A DNA stretch of 64,000 nt from positions 23,878-87,877 of the IMG/VR virus record IMGVR_UViG_3300032322_001295. The stretch is one strand, 5' to 3'. The DNA comes from a virus. The notes under the pieces were generated by a model. That model saw nothing but the letters and a program-made list of their open reading frames with translations, made no database searches and had not been told where the DNA came from. A program made the translations under genes and the position numbers. This document shows positions 6,056 through 15,166 of the stretch, in pieces (the first letter of the stretch is position 1; each line of letters opens with the position of its first letter).

Positions 6056-8094
6056 TAGCTAATAACTTGGTATTTATTCTTATCGTTTTTGTAAGCAAAT
6101 GCTGTTTTGAAGTTAAAGCATTCTTTCACTTTCGTAAAGAACGAAACAAACATTGCTTTTCTTCTCTGCTCTGTATCACTAGACTTTATGATGCCTTTAA
6201 TATCAAATGTCTGTAGCGTAGCATTTGCATTAACAAAGTTATACTCATGCATTAAACTAGCAAGTTCTCTCATTTTGGCATTTAAATCAGTTCCATTTAA
6301 AGTTTCCTCTTTAGTTGCAGCATTAAACATTTCAGTGCCTTTTTCCTGACAAAGTTCTATCATTTTAAGACCAGCAATCATACTATCTGTATCAGCATCA
6401 TCATCAATAGTGCTTAGTATTTGATTTACTAGATTCTTAACACGCATTCTCATGATGAACTCACTGCCTTTATATGGAATACCAATGTTCTTGCAAATGT
6501 AAGTAAGCAATGCTTCGTCGGCTTCATCAATAGAATTATAGATACTTTTGCCTGTTTCGTATACATTGATATAGCACATATCTACAACAAACTTGCGTCT
6601 TGCTTTAGCATCATCGTCAATCTCTTCAGATCTTTCTGTTGCTTTCTCAGTCATATCTGCACGCTTAAGTTCAATAGAACTGTATTCATTCTCGTATTCT
6701 TTCTCCAAATCAATGTTATTGTCTTTAAAGAACATAGTAAGAACATTAGGAGTATAGGATGCCATTGTCATCAGATTAGCTTGTAGAAACACAGTCATCG
6801 CATAAGATGCACCAGCTTTTTCAACAAGGTCTGCGCCATTGCTAATGCTGTCACCAAGTAAATGCTCAATGCAATTACTTAAAGCATTGTTGATGTGCAT
6901 ACCTTTAAAGAAAGCAAGTACAGCATAGTCTAAAGTTGCTCCATCTTGATTAAGTTGCTTCATCAATCTAAACACAACATCTTTCCTTGCTTGCTCTTTC
7001 AAGCTTGTAATCTTACGATTAACACGCTCAATAGCAGCATCTTGCTTTTTCTCAACATAACTTTCTTCTGCTTTGACACTTTCAATCAAAGATGGCTTGA
7101 CAAAGAACTTAATATTGCCATCATAATCCCAGCAAGCAACTTCTTCAGGATGTGTACCCATAGCGCATGATATATATCCCGTTATGTCATATCTGTCAAC
7201 AACTTTGAGTTTGTTTTCATCGATAAACTTTTCCCAATATGCCCTTGATCTAGCTTTTGTTGCATAAATATCAGATGTTCTAGGTCTATCAAACATATTA
7301 CCTACGTTGATGTACCATTTCTCTTCTTTGATATTTGGATGCACATTGCCATCTAAATCAACAAAGCTTTCTTCTGGAACACTTTCAGATATTTCCGGCA
7401 TGCAATAGTTAGACAATCTTACTATTTCTCTATCATCAAGAGCTTCACCTTCTGTATGCAAATCACGATCATAAATCTCGTCAACAATCAATTTTTGTAC
7501 AGCATCAGGCATATCGCACAATGCAGTAGCGCCAGACTCGTCGATAACACCTTCAAAGCAAAGCTTTATAGCTTCTTTGTTTAATGCCGCTATCTTGCGA
7601 AGTGATGTTGCTCTATTTACAGAAATACCAAGCTGACTAGCAATCTTTGGCAATGTCACACCTTTAACAGCAACAGCCTGTCTGATTGCATGGGCCAATG
7701 TAATAAAATGCTGCTCACTGCGAAGTACATTTTCAGTCAATGAATCGACAATGTTAATGCCATCCATAATATAAACTGGGATTTCTGCAGTAGCATCAAT
7801 CTCTTTACACAAATCTTCATAACGAGTAACAAAAGCCATTGCTCGGGTGTAGCCGGCACGAACAACATACTTGCCTTTTACTTGCTCGCAGATGATTGGC
7901 TGCAGCAATAAAGAACCAGTCTTTTTGTAGGTCTCAACCATTGAAACATACATTTTATCAATAGCATCACCATACGGAGTAGCATCATTTACATCATAAT
8001 CTATGCCAGCAAATCTAGGATTAGGTATAGAAAAGTCAAGCAAATCTGGAGTTACTTTCAACATTTCGTTTTTAATTTTAATATTAGAAGCCAT
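6055..8094 (-). CDS. ParB-family protein with long C-terminal region
   Basis: The N-terminal 110 residues form a ParB/Srx nuclease-like domain: LLQPIICE (63-70), then AGYTRAMAF (80-88) in place of the canonical GERRxR phosphate-binding box. ENVLRSEQHF (121-130) matches the ENLQR-type motif. A KorB-like helix-turn-helix follows at about 148-170 (LPKIASQLGISVNRATSLRK). The remaining 500 residues are helical and of unknown role. At 679 residues it is about twice the length of chromosomal ParB. It may partition or organise phage DNA, or regulate transcription. No ParA gene is visible. A terminator hairpin lies just upstream of its start. Confidence 0.8.
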   Translation of the reverse strand: MASNIKIKNEMLKVTPDLLDFSIPNPRFAGIDYDVNDATPYGDAIDKMYVSMVETYKKTGSLLLQPIICEQVKGKYVVRAGYTRAMAFVTRYEDLCKEIDATAEIPVYIMDGINIVDSLTENVLRSEQHFITLAHAIRQAVAVKGVTLPKIASQLGISVNRATSLRKIAALNKEAIKLCFEGVIDESGATALCDMPDAVQKLIVDEIYDRDLHTEGEALDDREIVRLSNYCMPEISESVPEESFVDLDGNVHPNIKEEKWYINVGNMFDRPRTSDIYATKARSRAYWEKFIDENKLKVVDRYDITGYISCAMGTHPEEVACWDYDGNIKFFVKPSLIESVKAEESYVEKKQDAAIERVNRKITSLKEQARKDVVFRLMKQLNQDGATLDYAVLAFFKGMHINNALSNCIEHLLGDSISNGADLVEKAGASYAMTVFLQANLMTMASYTPNVLTMFFKDNNIDLEKEYENEYSSIELKRADMTEKATERSEEIDDDAKARRKFVVDMCYINVYETGKSIYNSIDEADEALLTYICKNIGIPYKGSEFIMRMRVKNLVNQILSTIDDDADTDSMIAGLKMIELCQEKGTEMFNAATKEETLNGTDLNAKMRELASLMHEYNFVNANATLQTFDIKGIIKSSDTEQRRKAMFVSFFTKVKECFNFKTAFAYKNDKNKYQVIS

Positions 8095-8105
8095 ACAAAT
8101 GGTTT

Positions 8106-8140
8106 AAAAAGTAGCCTGCACACAGTTTCCTTGTGCAGGC
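8106..8140 (-). terminator. Rho-independent terminator after ssb
   Basis: A perfect 9-bp stem (GCCTGCACA at 8114-8122 with TGTGCAGGC at 8132-8140) with a 9-nt loop is followed on the minus strand by TACTTTTTAAA. It ends the unit carrying ssb and separates it from the ParB gene. Confidence 0.75.
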
Positions 8141-8155
8141 ATTGTGAAATAATAT

Positions 8156-8557
8156 TTAGAACGGTAGATCTACAACCGGTTCTTCTTGTGAACAAATCCA
8201 AGAGCCTGATTCATAGTACCAGCCTTCAACCCATGTTGCTTTGTAGCGAACAGTAGACTTTTCAAGCTTAGTGTTGTTGTCAGTCCACTTTTCAAGCTTA
8301 GGCAGTACTCGAACAACAGCCATCTGCTTTTGCATTACAATGTCTTTTATTTGTCTCACAAGCTTTTCGCCATAGGCAATGCAGTTAGCATAATATGGAT
8401 CACTTTCTTGCTTGTTGCCATCTTTGTCTTTCCATACATCTTTGATGAGGATAACAAACTTTACACCAGGTCCTCTTTCAGTTGAAAAGTCTTCTACTTT
8501 AGTGTCAAGGATTTTACCCGACAATTGTGTGCCAGGAAGATACTTCTGTGTTTTCAT
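8156..8557 (-). CDS. ssb: Single-stranded DNA-binding protein
   Basis: A 133-residue OB-fold-type protein with beta-rich body and an acidic tail ending EEPVVDLPF. A terminal D-x-P-F is the tip by which bacterial SSBs recruit replication and repair partners. It coats single-stranded DNA during phage replication and recombination. It lies two bases downstream of an unknown protein and in the same unit as the Erf annealing protein, a usual pairing in phage recombination modules. Confidence 0.8.
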   Translation of the reverse strand: MKTQKYLPGTQLSGKILDTKVEDFSTERGPGVKFVILIKDVWKDKDGNKQESDPYYANCIAYGEKLVRQIKDIVMQKQMAVVRVLPKLEKWTDNNTKLEKSTVRYKATWVEGWYYESGSWICSQEEPVVDLPF

Positions 8558-8559
8558 GA

Positions 8560-9468
8560 TTAAAATATTAAATTTGGAATAACTTGTTTAGATAATACTC
8601 CAGCATCGTGTAATAAAAGAAGCACCGTAAACAGTCCTCTTCTCGTAAATGATGGATAAGTTGTGTTTTTGTCTGCATCATGTATGTTGACTCCAAAACC
8701 ATATGCTACAAACTCTTTAGCAAGAAAGTAGTTGTTTTTGTAGTTTGCATCATTCATATCTTGTATAATGATGCCATGCTCTACCAAAACTTTCATTGTG
8801 TCTCGCAGTAATACTTTGTACTTATTGAACAAGAACTTATGAAAATCTAGCACATGGGTGTCTTTCTCAAAGTTCTCAACAATAGTTTTATTGTCTTCGC
8901 ACATAGCACGGTAGGTCTTTATAGTTAGTCCGTACTCTCTGTAAAATGAATCTTCTTCGACCTCAGTATGTATTCTTTCAAGCAGCTTAGATCTTCTGTT
9001 CTTTAACTCTTTATCTTCTTCGACATCTTTCTGCTTCTCAACATAAGTCTTAGGTACTATTACTGTTGTTTCTACAATATCTTTACGATATGCATTCTTT
9101 AGCATCGTAGTAAATATCTTTTCGAGATACAACTTCATGTCGTAGTTACACCAAGTGTACATCTGTGCAAGCCAAAGATGTGATACAACATAGTAGCACA
9201 TATCAGCTTTAGAGAATACACAGGCCATAGTAATGGTTCTGCCAATCTTATTGAGTTCTATATTTGTTTCCGCTATAAACTCATCTTTTGGCACCCAGTT
9301 ACAAGCAAGTATGTAAGAGCTACAAACAAGAGGACATTCGATGTACAAATGCCCTCCAATAAATTTGTGTCTGTATTGCTTTGTAAAGCTCCTAAGCATA
9401 GAATCTTTGACTATCTTAGGCTTTGGCTCTTTAATTACCTTTGGCTTTTCAGCAGGCTTTCTACCCAT
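8560..9468 (-). CDS. Unknown protein of the replication/recombination module
   Basis: The ATG at 9468 (MGRKPAEKPKV) is preferred to one five codons earlier since it overlaps the Erf gene's stop by only 8 bases. The N-terminus is a Lys/Pro-rich basic tail; the rest is helical with Cys and aromatic residues (VSHLWLAQMYTWCNYD) and a charged middle (residues 145-180). No known domain is recognised. Its position between erf and ssb suggests a role in replication initiation or recombination, which is inference only. Confidence 0.6.
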   Translation of the reverse strand: MGRKPAEKPKVIKEPKPKIVKDSMLRSFTKQYRHKFIGGHLYIECPLVCSSYILACNWVPKDEFIAETNIELNKIGRTITMACVFSKADMCYYVVSHLWLAQMYTWCNYDMKLYLEKIFTTMLKNAYRKDIVETTVIVPKTYVEKQKDVEEDKELKNRRSKLLERIHTEVEEDSFYREYGLTIKTYRAMCEDNKTIVENFEKDTHVLDFHKFLFNKYKVLLRDTMKVLVEHGIIIQDMNDANYKNNYFLAKEFVAYGFGVNIHDADKNTTYPSFTRRGLFTVLLLLHDAGVLSKQVIPNLIF

Positions 9469-10270
9469 GTTTGTGCTTAGCATGTTTTACAATATGCTCT
9501 CTTCTGATGTCATCTACAACAAAGTAATTAAATTTACCCAAAGTGTGAGTGTAAATATACTTGTTGTATAGTAGCGTAGCGCCATTCTTTTTCCAGTTGG
9601 CAAGTATACCATCCAAATGAGTAGCTATAATTGCACCATCGCCTCCATAGAGCATGGTTTGTATAGCTTCTTCAGTTGGATATTGAGCGTTAATGCGCTC
9701 TGGAACATCAACTGTAGGCTTAGGAAGTGTAACTACCTCAGTCTTTGGTGATATCTTTGGCGTTTCAATATCCATGCTGTGAATCTTGTCGGTATCTTCG
9801 CCAGTAGGCACCATAAAGATATTTAACAAGAAATACTTCATAGCGTAAGTCATAGCCTTACCCGGAGATTTATCTTGTGAGTCAATACCATGGCCCGATG
9901 ATTGGCCCTCAATGTGTGCACCTGATGTGTGATAAAGCCTAAAAGTAAACACAATATCAGAGAATATTTGTTGCTTTTGCTTTACAGCACCAGTTTTAGA
10001 ATACGGATCTAGCTCTTGCCAACGCTCATGCTTGGTTTCTTTCTGTATTTCAATAGGAACACAGATAAGACCATGAGTAATCATGCTTTTTCTTATTTCA
10101 TTTCTTACTTTTTCGTCTGAAATGCCCTTATAAGAACCAGAGCCAGTACCAACAGTGTCATCTTTCTGAAGATAGTTTACCTCAGACATTACATTGAGGA
10201 CTGCCTCAATCAGTTGTATTTCTGGTGTCTTTTCTTCTGATGATTGTTTCGAGATTTCTGTCTTCGCCAT
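9461..10270 (-). CDS. erf: Erf-type single-strand annealing recombinase
   Basis: The 269-residue protein has the hallmark of the ERF family: G126-H-G-I-D-S-Q-D-K-S-P-G-K-A around residues 126-139, then a YAMKYFLLN helix and a V-P-T-G-E-D-T-D end of domain. The family anneals complementary single strands and, with SSB, supports recombination-dependent replication. A Pro-rich linker (170-200) leads to a separate C-terminal region. Its start lies 65 bases inside the end of the upstream gene. Confidence 0.9.
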   Translation of the reverse strand: MAKTEISKQSSEEKTPEIQLIEAVLNVMSEVNYLQKDDTVGTGSGSYKGISDEKVRNEIRKSMITHGLICVPIEIQKETKHERWQELDPYSKTGAVKQKQQIFSDIVFTFRLYHTSGAHIEGQSSGHGIDSQDKSPGKAMTYAMKYFLLNIFMVPTGEDTDKIHSMDIETPKISPKTEVVTLPKPTVDVPERINAQYPTEEAIQTMLYGGDGAIIATHLDGILANWKKNGATLLYNKYIYTHTLGKFNYFVVDDIRREHIVKHAKHKHG

Positions 10271-10559
10271 ATCTTCTTGCGTAACTGATTGTAAAATATT
10301 TGATTTTAGAATTCTTCATTGCAGTAAATGACACTTCAACATTGTTCCTGATGCAATGAGATACAGACTTAAAGATATCATGCAGCATTACGCTACATAT
10401 ATTTTCCATGTCTTTGTCAGGTACAAGCATATCGTAGTTTAGGAAAAGTCTTTCAAACTTATCTTTGTGCTTAGCATACAAATACTTTCCGTATTCCCGT
10501 GCCGGCATTTCAGCATGATTAGACCTTGCCAGCCTACGGCGTATCATATCAAGTCCCAT
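10206..10559 (-). CDS. Unknown basic protein, 117 residues
   Basis: Arg- and Lys-rich protein (MGLDMIRRRLARSNHAEM at the start, KYFTISYARRYGED near the end) without a recognised domain. The charge suggests nucleic acid binding. It overlaps the Erf gene by 65 bases and the upstream gene by 16 bases. Confidence 0.55.
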   Translation of the reverse strand: MGLDMIRRRLARSNHAEMPAREYGKYLYAKHKDKFERLFLNYDMLVPDKDMENICSVMLHDIFKSVSHCIRNNVEVSFTAMKNSKIKYFTISYARRYGEDRNLETIIRRKDTRNTTD

Positions 10560-11419
10560 AGTGCTTTATAGAAACTTATTGGTTCGTTAACAAACATTTT
10601 CTTTATTTCGGCATGCTCAGGAGTGTATATCTTATTTGTAATTATGATATTTTCTTTGTCATTGATCCAAGATTCTAAATTCTTTTGAATGAAACCTTTT
10701 AACGACAAAATATATTCCTCAGGAGTATTACCATCTTTACATTCCCAAAGATACAAAAACCATTTTTTAATGATAAATAAAAATCCATTGTACTGTGCAT
10801 CATCACGTTCTTTGCCAGAACTATTTGTAGCTCCGTTTATACGTAATGCTGCATTGATCATAGTATCTTTAGTTGCCCATTTGTCGCCTTTCTCAAACCT
10901 GGACCACGCAAGCGCAAACAAACGAACTATTTCGCCTGGCTTTCTGTAATCTTTAGTAGGTTTAATGTTAAATAGCGTTTCAATGTCATCAACAAAGGTT
11001 TCTATTTTGTCCTGATCCCAATCAGAAAACTCAATAGTATTCTCATTGATTACAAGATAGGCATACTCATCATATTTGTAATGGTATTCACAATCTTTGG
11101 CTACCGGTATGTATTTTAGTCCGATGTATTGATAATAAATATCAACAATGCCCTCTATTTCTGATGTCCAGTATAGGTCTTTTGGACAGGTAACAAGTTT
11201 GTTTTTGATAAAATAATTGTACAGATTATTTTCTACAGTACCATAATTATTATCAAACTTTACATCAAACTTTTGGCAGATAGACATAACAACATCTTCT
11301 GTTTTATGTTCTGCTTTTTCATCTACAATAATTGACAAAAAGTAAAGGGCATTATATCTTTTTAGTGATAAATGCCCTTTTGTACAATTACTTGCGCTAT
11401 AAACAATACTATTCATCAA
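10544..11419 (-). CDS. Unknown protein, 291 residues
   Basis: A soluble protein rich in Tyr, Trp and acidic residues. No family is recognised. Residues 150-215 (PGEIVRLFALAWSRFEKG and onward) look helical, and the C-terminus is a run of helices ending in YKALWDLI. It starts inside the last codons of the endolysin gene (11-base overlap), so its expression is tied to it. Confidence 0.55.
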   Translation of the reverse strand: MMNSIVYSASNCTKGHLSLKRYNALYFLSIIVDEKAEHKTEDVVMSICQKFDVKFDNNYGTVENNLYNYFIKNKLVTCPKDLYWTSEIEGIVDIYYQYIGLKYIPVAKDCEYHYKYDEYAYLVINENTIEFSDWDQDKIETFVDDIETLFNIKPTKDYRKPGEIVRLFALAWSRFEKGDKWATKDTMINAALRINGATNSSGKERDDAQYNGFLFIIKKWFLYLWECKDGNTPEEYILSLKGFIQKNLESWINDKENIIITNKIYTPEHAEIKKMFVNEPISFYKALWDLI

Positions 11420-12269
11420 GATTTGCTAGATTATAAGAGTTAATAATATGCCTCAACTCAGCTACATATCTGCTAGTAACGCCATCACTTGCTGGCCATG
11501 CACAAGCACTTGCATAAAGATAACCACCTTTATCAGCGAGTTTTTTGGAGTCCGACGCAAGCATACGATTATCACTACATCCACAGATAGCAGCAAGCCA
11601 GGCTTCTCTTTTGTTTGGAATATTTATCAGTCTTGGTGCATAAGTTTTATTTAGCAGCTGCACATGATTCCACATAGACCACCAACGAGATTCATACTTA
11701 CGAAAATGATAACTTATAGTCTTGCCATTTATATCTTTATCATAGGCTTTTACACTACCAGATATACCACGCGATGTTTCCGTTTTACCACCCATATGAC
11801 CAAATAAGTTATTGGCAACATTTGCTAGTCTACTGGTGCCGTAACCTGATTCAAGAATAGCTTGTGCTGCAATAATACTAGCAGGAATATTAAACTTAGC
11901 AGACAAATCTTTAGCATTCTTAGATATGTCATCTACAAATGCTTGTCTTTCTTTGCCTATTCTAGTTTTTAGTCTTGCAAGCTTTTCTTGATCGCCTTTT
12001 AAATGACTGCCTTGAAACTCACTACTTGACATATACCCACGCTTAGACCATCCATCTTCATCATATCCAACATCAGGATATAACTCATCGGCACCGGCAT
12101 GTATGTGCTTATGTTCAACAGGTTCTCTGCTAATCATTTTTCCATTGGAATGACTTCTTTCAGCTACGCTAGTCTTGTAATCTATTGCTTTTTCTGTTGG
12201 TTCTTCTACTATGCAGTAAGCTACAATAGTAACCACTAGCATAAATAAAGACACATTGAATGTTTTCAT
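11409..12269 (-). CDS. Signal-anchored glucosaminidase endolysin
   Basis: An N-terminal hydrophobic segment (residues 6-21) could be a signal-anchor, then a charged linker to about residue 105. A FlgJ/GH73-type N-acetylglucosaminidase domain follows: IIAAQAILESGYGTSRLA with E140 as the expected catalytic acid, then NNLFGHMG and SRYVAELRHII. It would cut peptidoglycan during lysis. A signal-arrest-release mode is plausible, since such enzymes reach the periplasm without a holin pore for the enzyme itself. The gene lies in the replication block on the minus strand, not beside the holin-like genes at 26.3 kb. Confidence 0.85.
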   Translation of the reverse strand: MKTFNVSLFMLVVTIVAYCIVEEPTEKAIDYKTSVAERSHSNGKMISREPVEHKHIHAGADELYPDVGYDEDGWSKRGYMSSSEFQGSHLKGDQEKLARLKTRIGKERQAFVDDISKNAKDLSAKFNIPASIIAAQAILESGYGTSRLANVANNLFGHMGGKTETSRGISGSVKAYDKDINGKTISYHFRKYESRWWSMWNHVQLLNKTYAPRLINIPNKREAWLAAICGCSDNRMLASDSKKLADKGGYLYASACAWPASDGVTSRYVAELRHIINSYNLANLDE

Positions 12270-12994
12270 AACTTTGCCATTAAAGCTGTTAAGGAATTGG
12301 AACTCTTCTCGCGTTCTTCAGCAAACACTGGTGAAGTTTCCTTTCTTACGGTATTCAAGCTATCTATACCGGCAACAAACATAGTATAGCGCTGTGTGCC
12401 GACAAGCTTTTTCATCTTACGTTTGCCTTCAGCACAGATAGCTAACCGCCATTTATCTGCTAGTTTTAGATCAGTAGCAACATATAGCAATCCTTTAGGA
12501 CTATCGTAACCTCTAATGCCATATATCACATCAAGTACATATTGAATATGGAATGACAGTTCTGGATAGTACAGTTCATTGTCTTCATCTTTAACAGATG
12601 GATAAAACATACAGCTAAGTATGTCAGATTCTTGCTGTGGCGTAATGAAAGCCATGTCCTGTATTTCTTTATTGTCAACGCTAAACAATGGTGCCTTGCC
12701 TGCTTCTATGATACTGTCAATACATAACCACATAGGAACAACAGTTTCTATTGGTTCGAAATAGATATCACATAGTGCTACTTTGAATACTGGGTCTGCA
12801 TACCTTACCTTAATAGTCCAAGGAGCGATAAGATACACCTTTTCTAAGAATAACATAGCTATAAGATTATCAAGCTCTTGAAATGTTCTTATACAATCAA
12901 AACCAAAAGAACGCAGCAAAGAGTTCCGCTCTACTGCGTCCAATGGTATGACGTTCTTGTCAGAAAGGAGTTTTAGTAACTCCCGTAACGACAT
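12266..12994 (-). CDS. Unknown protein, 242 residues
   Basis: No domain is recognised. The first 60 residues are helical (MSLRELLKLLSDKNVIPLD), the centre is rich in acidic and aromatic residues, and the last 40 are charged. The stop overlaps the endolysin start by ATGA and the start is 35 bases inside the upstream gene, so it belongs to the same leftward transcript. Confidence 0.55.
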   Translation of the reverse strand: MSLRELLKLLSDKNVIPLDAVERNSLLRSFGFDCIRTFQELDNLIAMLFLEKVYLIAPWTIKVRYADPVFKVALCDIYFEPIETVVPMWLCIDSIIEAGKAPLFSVDNKEIQDMAFITPQQESDILSCMFYPSVKDEDNELYYPELSFHIQYVLDVIYGIRGYDSPKGLLYVATDLKLADKWRLAICAEGKRKMKKLVGTQRYTMFVAGIDSLNTVRKETSPVFAEEREKSSNSLTALMAKL

Positions 12995-13793
12995 TGTGTG
13001 CTGACTTGATATGTTCTATGATGCTGCTATAAGTTGACAAAGCCTGCTGCGCTTCCTTGTGATGCTTAACATCTTGGTAAAGCTTATGCGGTATGTCTTT
13101 CAGCGTATCTTTGTATATTTCGAAATACCAGTTAAGTGGATCGAAATAACGTATCTGCTTATGCTCACGCATCTTGAAGAAGTTATCTATATTTGGCACC
13201 AAGTGTGCTTTCTTAGACTTCAATAGTTCAAGCTTCTTTCCTTCGAAGTTCAGTTGCATATCCATAGTATACATCAACCTGTTACGGATAAGCTGAATGT
13301 TATTCTGTGTCTGATCTGACATCTTATACAACAAGTTTACTGCTAGCTTAAGCACACCAAGTGTTACCGGCTTAGTTGCTACTTTCTCATAGTAGTTCTC
13401 TAGTTGCATAGCCATACGAAAGCATTTGCCTGATGTGTTGCCCATACGAGCGATAAGCTCAAACGTAGGTAGAAAGTTCATTTCTTTCAGTTGCTGCTCC
13501 TGGCCCGAAATACTAAGTACATTTTCAGCATCATCTGTATCTAATAGATGACTTGCAGTATGTGCTGTATGCTCTGACTGTGAATAGTATATTGGATCTA
13601 CACCAACAAGAGAGTTTTCCCAAGTAAGCATCTCTTCTGGTTGTAGGCTGATATACGTTTCTAATAGTCTTGCAGCGTTGTCAGTCTGAAATCCAATAAG
13701 ATTCTGACTGATAGAGAAGTGATCACCGCGCTCGGTATCACCCATAAACGATGCAAGGACTTCAGCTATTCTTTTTTGTTCCTGCTTTTTCAT
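12960..13793 (-). CDS. Unknown helical protein, 277 residues
   Basis: Almost wholly helical and soluble, beginning MKKQEQKRIAEVLASFMGD. A basic stretch at about residues 180-195 (LNFEGKKLELLKSKKAH) may bind nucleic acid. No family is recognised. It overlaps the upstream Gp157-type gene by ATGA. Confidence 0.55.
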   Translation of the reverse strand: MKKQEQKRIAEVLASFMGDTERGDHFSISQNLIGFQTDNAARLLETYISLQPEEMLTWENSLVGVDPIYYSQSEHTAHTASHLLDTDDAENVLSISGQEQQLKEMNFLPTFELIARMGNTSGKCFRMAMQLENYYEKVATKPVTLGVLKLAVNLLYKMSDQTQNNIQLIRNRLMYTMDMQLNFEGKKLELLKSKKAHLVPNIDNFFKMREHKQIRYFDPLNWYFEIYKDTLKDIPHKLYQDVKHHKEAQQALSTYSSIIEHIKSAHNVVTGVTKTPF

Positions 13794-14269
13794 GATATTC
13801 TTAAACTTATGTTTTCAACAATTGATGCACCAGGTATATCTTGACCATCAAGAATGGCATTCCTAATATCAGTTTTACTTGGCTCACGTTTAAACCGGCA
13901 ATAAATGTCAGGTATGAGTGAATCATCACTGATTTCTACTGCTTTACTTTTAGTAGTTGCAATCTTTACAAGAGCTGTTTTAACAGGACCAAACGCAATA
14001 ACATTCTGCAACATACGATCTTTAAGCACTTCAACTGATTTATCATATTGCTGTGCCTTTTTAAGTAATCTATGAGCTTCTTCGCGCAATAGTTCTGACT
14101 GTGCTTTGAGACTTTTTACAACGAACGAATAGTCTTGTAATTTTTTGTCTCTTTCTTGTTCAGCTATTTCAAGCTGTTCTAGTAAAAAATCTGGAATTTC
14201 TCCACCGTTGTCCTCTATGGATGTTTGGATAAGAAATAACTCCTGACTGATTTCAAATAGATTTGCCAT
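13790..14269 (-). CDS. Siphovirus Gp157-like protein
   Basis: Starts at 14269 (MANLFEISQELFLIQ) in a TAATG overlap with the upstream stop; an upstream in-frame ATG would bury 29 residues in that gene. The 159-residue protein has the Gp157 (PF05565) layout: a helical N-terminus, a long central coiled coil (residues 30-95), then a strand-rich end (KTALVKIATTKSKAVEIS, IPDIYCRFKREPSKTDIRNA). Gp157 proteins occur in recombination and replication modules of many phages; their precise function is not known. Confidence 0.75.
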   Translation of the reverse strand: MANLFEISQELFLIQTSIEDNGGEIPDFLLEQLEIAEQERDKKLQDYSFVVKSLKAQSELLREEAHRLLKKAQQYDKSVEVLKDRMLQNVIAFGPVKTALVKIATTKSKAVEISDDSLIPDIYCRFKREPSKTDIRNAILDGQDIPGASIVENISLRIS

Positions 14270-14610
14270 TAAAATACGTTGTTTTCGATAATTACTGAAT
14301 TGATTAGTTCTGGGTTCAATGTAAACATATGACCATCTGATGTTAATACATACCAATCATCTTTAAAGCCTTGAACTATTTTACCTTGATTGCCATTGTA
14401 AGTAACTATGTCACCATCACGATATCTGTATGGCACACCATAAACAATAGCATCTTGCTTTAGCCAAACATTTTTGTCATTTTCGCTTGAATATAACCAG
14501 AGATCACCATCGGTATCCATTTTAAGGCTTTTGATATCAAAAGCTAAGAATACTTGATCACCTTCTCTGTAGTTTCTTTCGGACAACTCCGATGCTTTAA
14601 ACTTTTCCAT
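14269..14610 (-). CDS. Unknown protein with SH3-like C-terminus
   Basis: The 113-residue protein ends in a run of short strands (YRDGDIVTYNGNQGKIVQGF, DDWYVLTSDGHMFTLNPELI) that looks like a KOW or SH3-like barrel. No catalytic motif is seen. It is the first gene of the unit that runs leftward from just behind the terminator at 14625-14662 to the one at 8106-8140. Confidence 0.5.
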   Translation of the reverse strand: MEKFKASELSERNYREGDQVFLAFDIKSLKMDTDGDLWLYSSENDKNVWLKQDAIVYGVPYRYRDGDIVTYNGNQGKIVQGFKDDWYVLTSDGHMFTLNPELINSVIIENNVF

Positions 14611-14624
14611 AATTGAATGTTGTT

Positions 14625-14662
14625 AATAAAAATGCCTGCAAACTCGTTAGATCTACAGGCAT
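14625..14662 (-). terminator. Rho-independent terminator
   Basis: A 7-bp stem (ATGCCTG at 14632-14638 with CAGGCAT at 14656-14662) is followed on the minus strand by TTTTTATT. It ends the unit carrying the secreted protein at 14678-15166. Confidence 0.7.
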
Positions 14663-14677
14663 AGGTTATAAAATAAT

Positions 14678-15166
14678 TTAATTCTTGCTAATACAATCAA
14701 AAGTATTCATTAACTTTGTAGCAATCTCATCGCTTAGATCTTCTTGAACATAACCACTGCTTGTATAAACACGCATGGTCTTTATCTTTTTAGTTCTAAA
14801 CTGAATAAGATTGTATTCATTGCCAAAGTTACCACCAAAGTAAATAACAAAGCTACCTTTGCAGTTAAAGTCATTGACGTTAGTCATAGTAAGTCTTGTG
14901 TCATCATCAAACAATACCTGTAGTTTAGCATTTTTCTCAATGCATTTGCTTGGACCACCTACAACATCAATACTCCAGATAAGAATACTTGGCTTAAGAA
15001 AGTCTATAACAAATCCTTTATCACCGGATGCCGATATAGCAATACGTTTTTTGATAGTCTTTGTAGATTTGTCTTCCATCTTATCGTAATGTACATCAAG
15101 CATATCACAATCTTGAGCGAATAATGATGCCGACAAAAGCATAAGAATGCTAATCAATACTTTCAT
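14678..15166 (-). CDS. Secreted protein of unknown function
   Basis: Starts at 15166 (MKVLISILMLLSASLFAQ), which is a clean type I signal peptide with likely cleavage after the SLFAQ stretch; an upstream ATG would add 29 residues lying in the preceding gene. The mature part (about 140 residues) is beta-rich with Cys residues at the start, in the middle and near the end (DCDM, KCIEK, NDFNCKG, FDCIS) that could form disulfides. It would act in the periplasm or at the envelope, for example in superinfection exclusion or lysis timing; this is inference. Confidence 0.6.
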   Translation of the reverse strand: MKVLISILMLLSASLFAQDCDMLDVHYDKMEDKSTKTIKKRIAISASGDKGFVIDFLKPSILIWSIDVVGGPSKCIEKNAKLQVLFDDDTRLTMTNVNDFNCKGSFVIYFGGNFGNEYNLIQFRTKKIKTMRVYTSSGYVQEDLSDEIATKLMNTFDCISKN

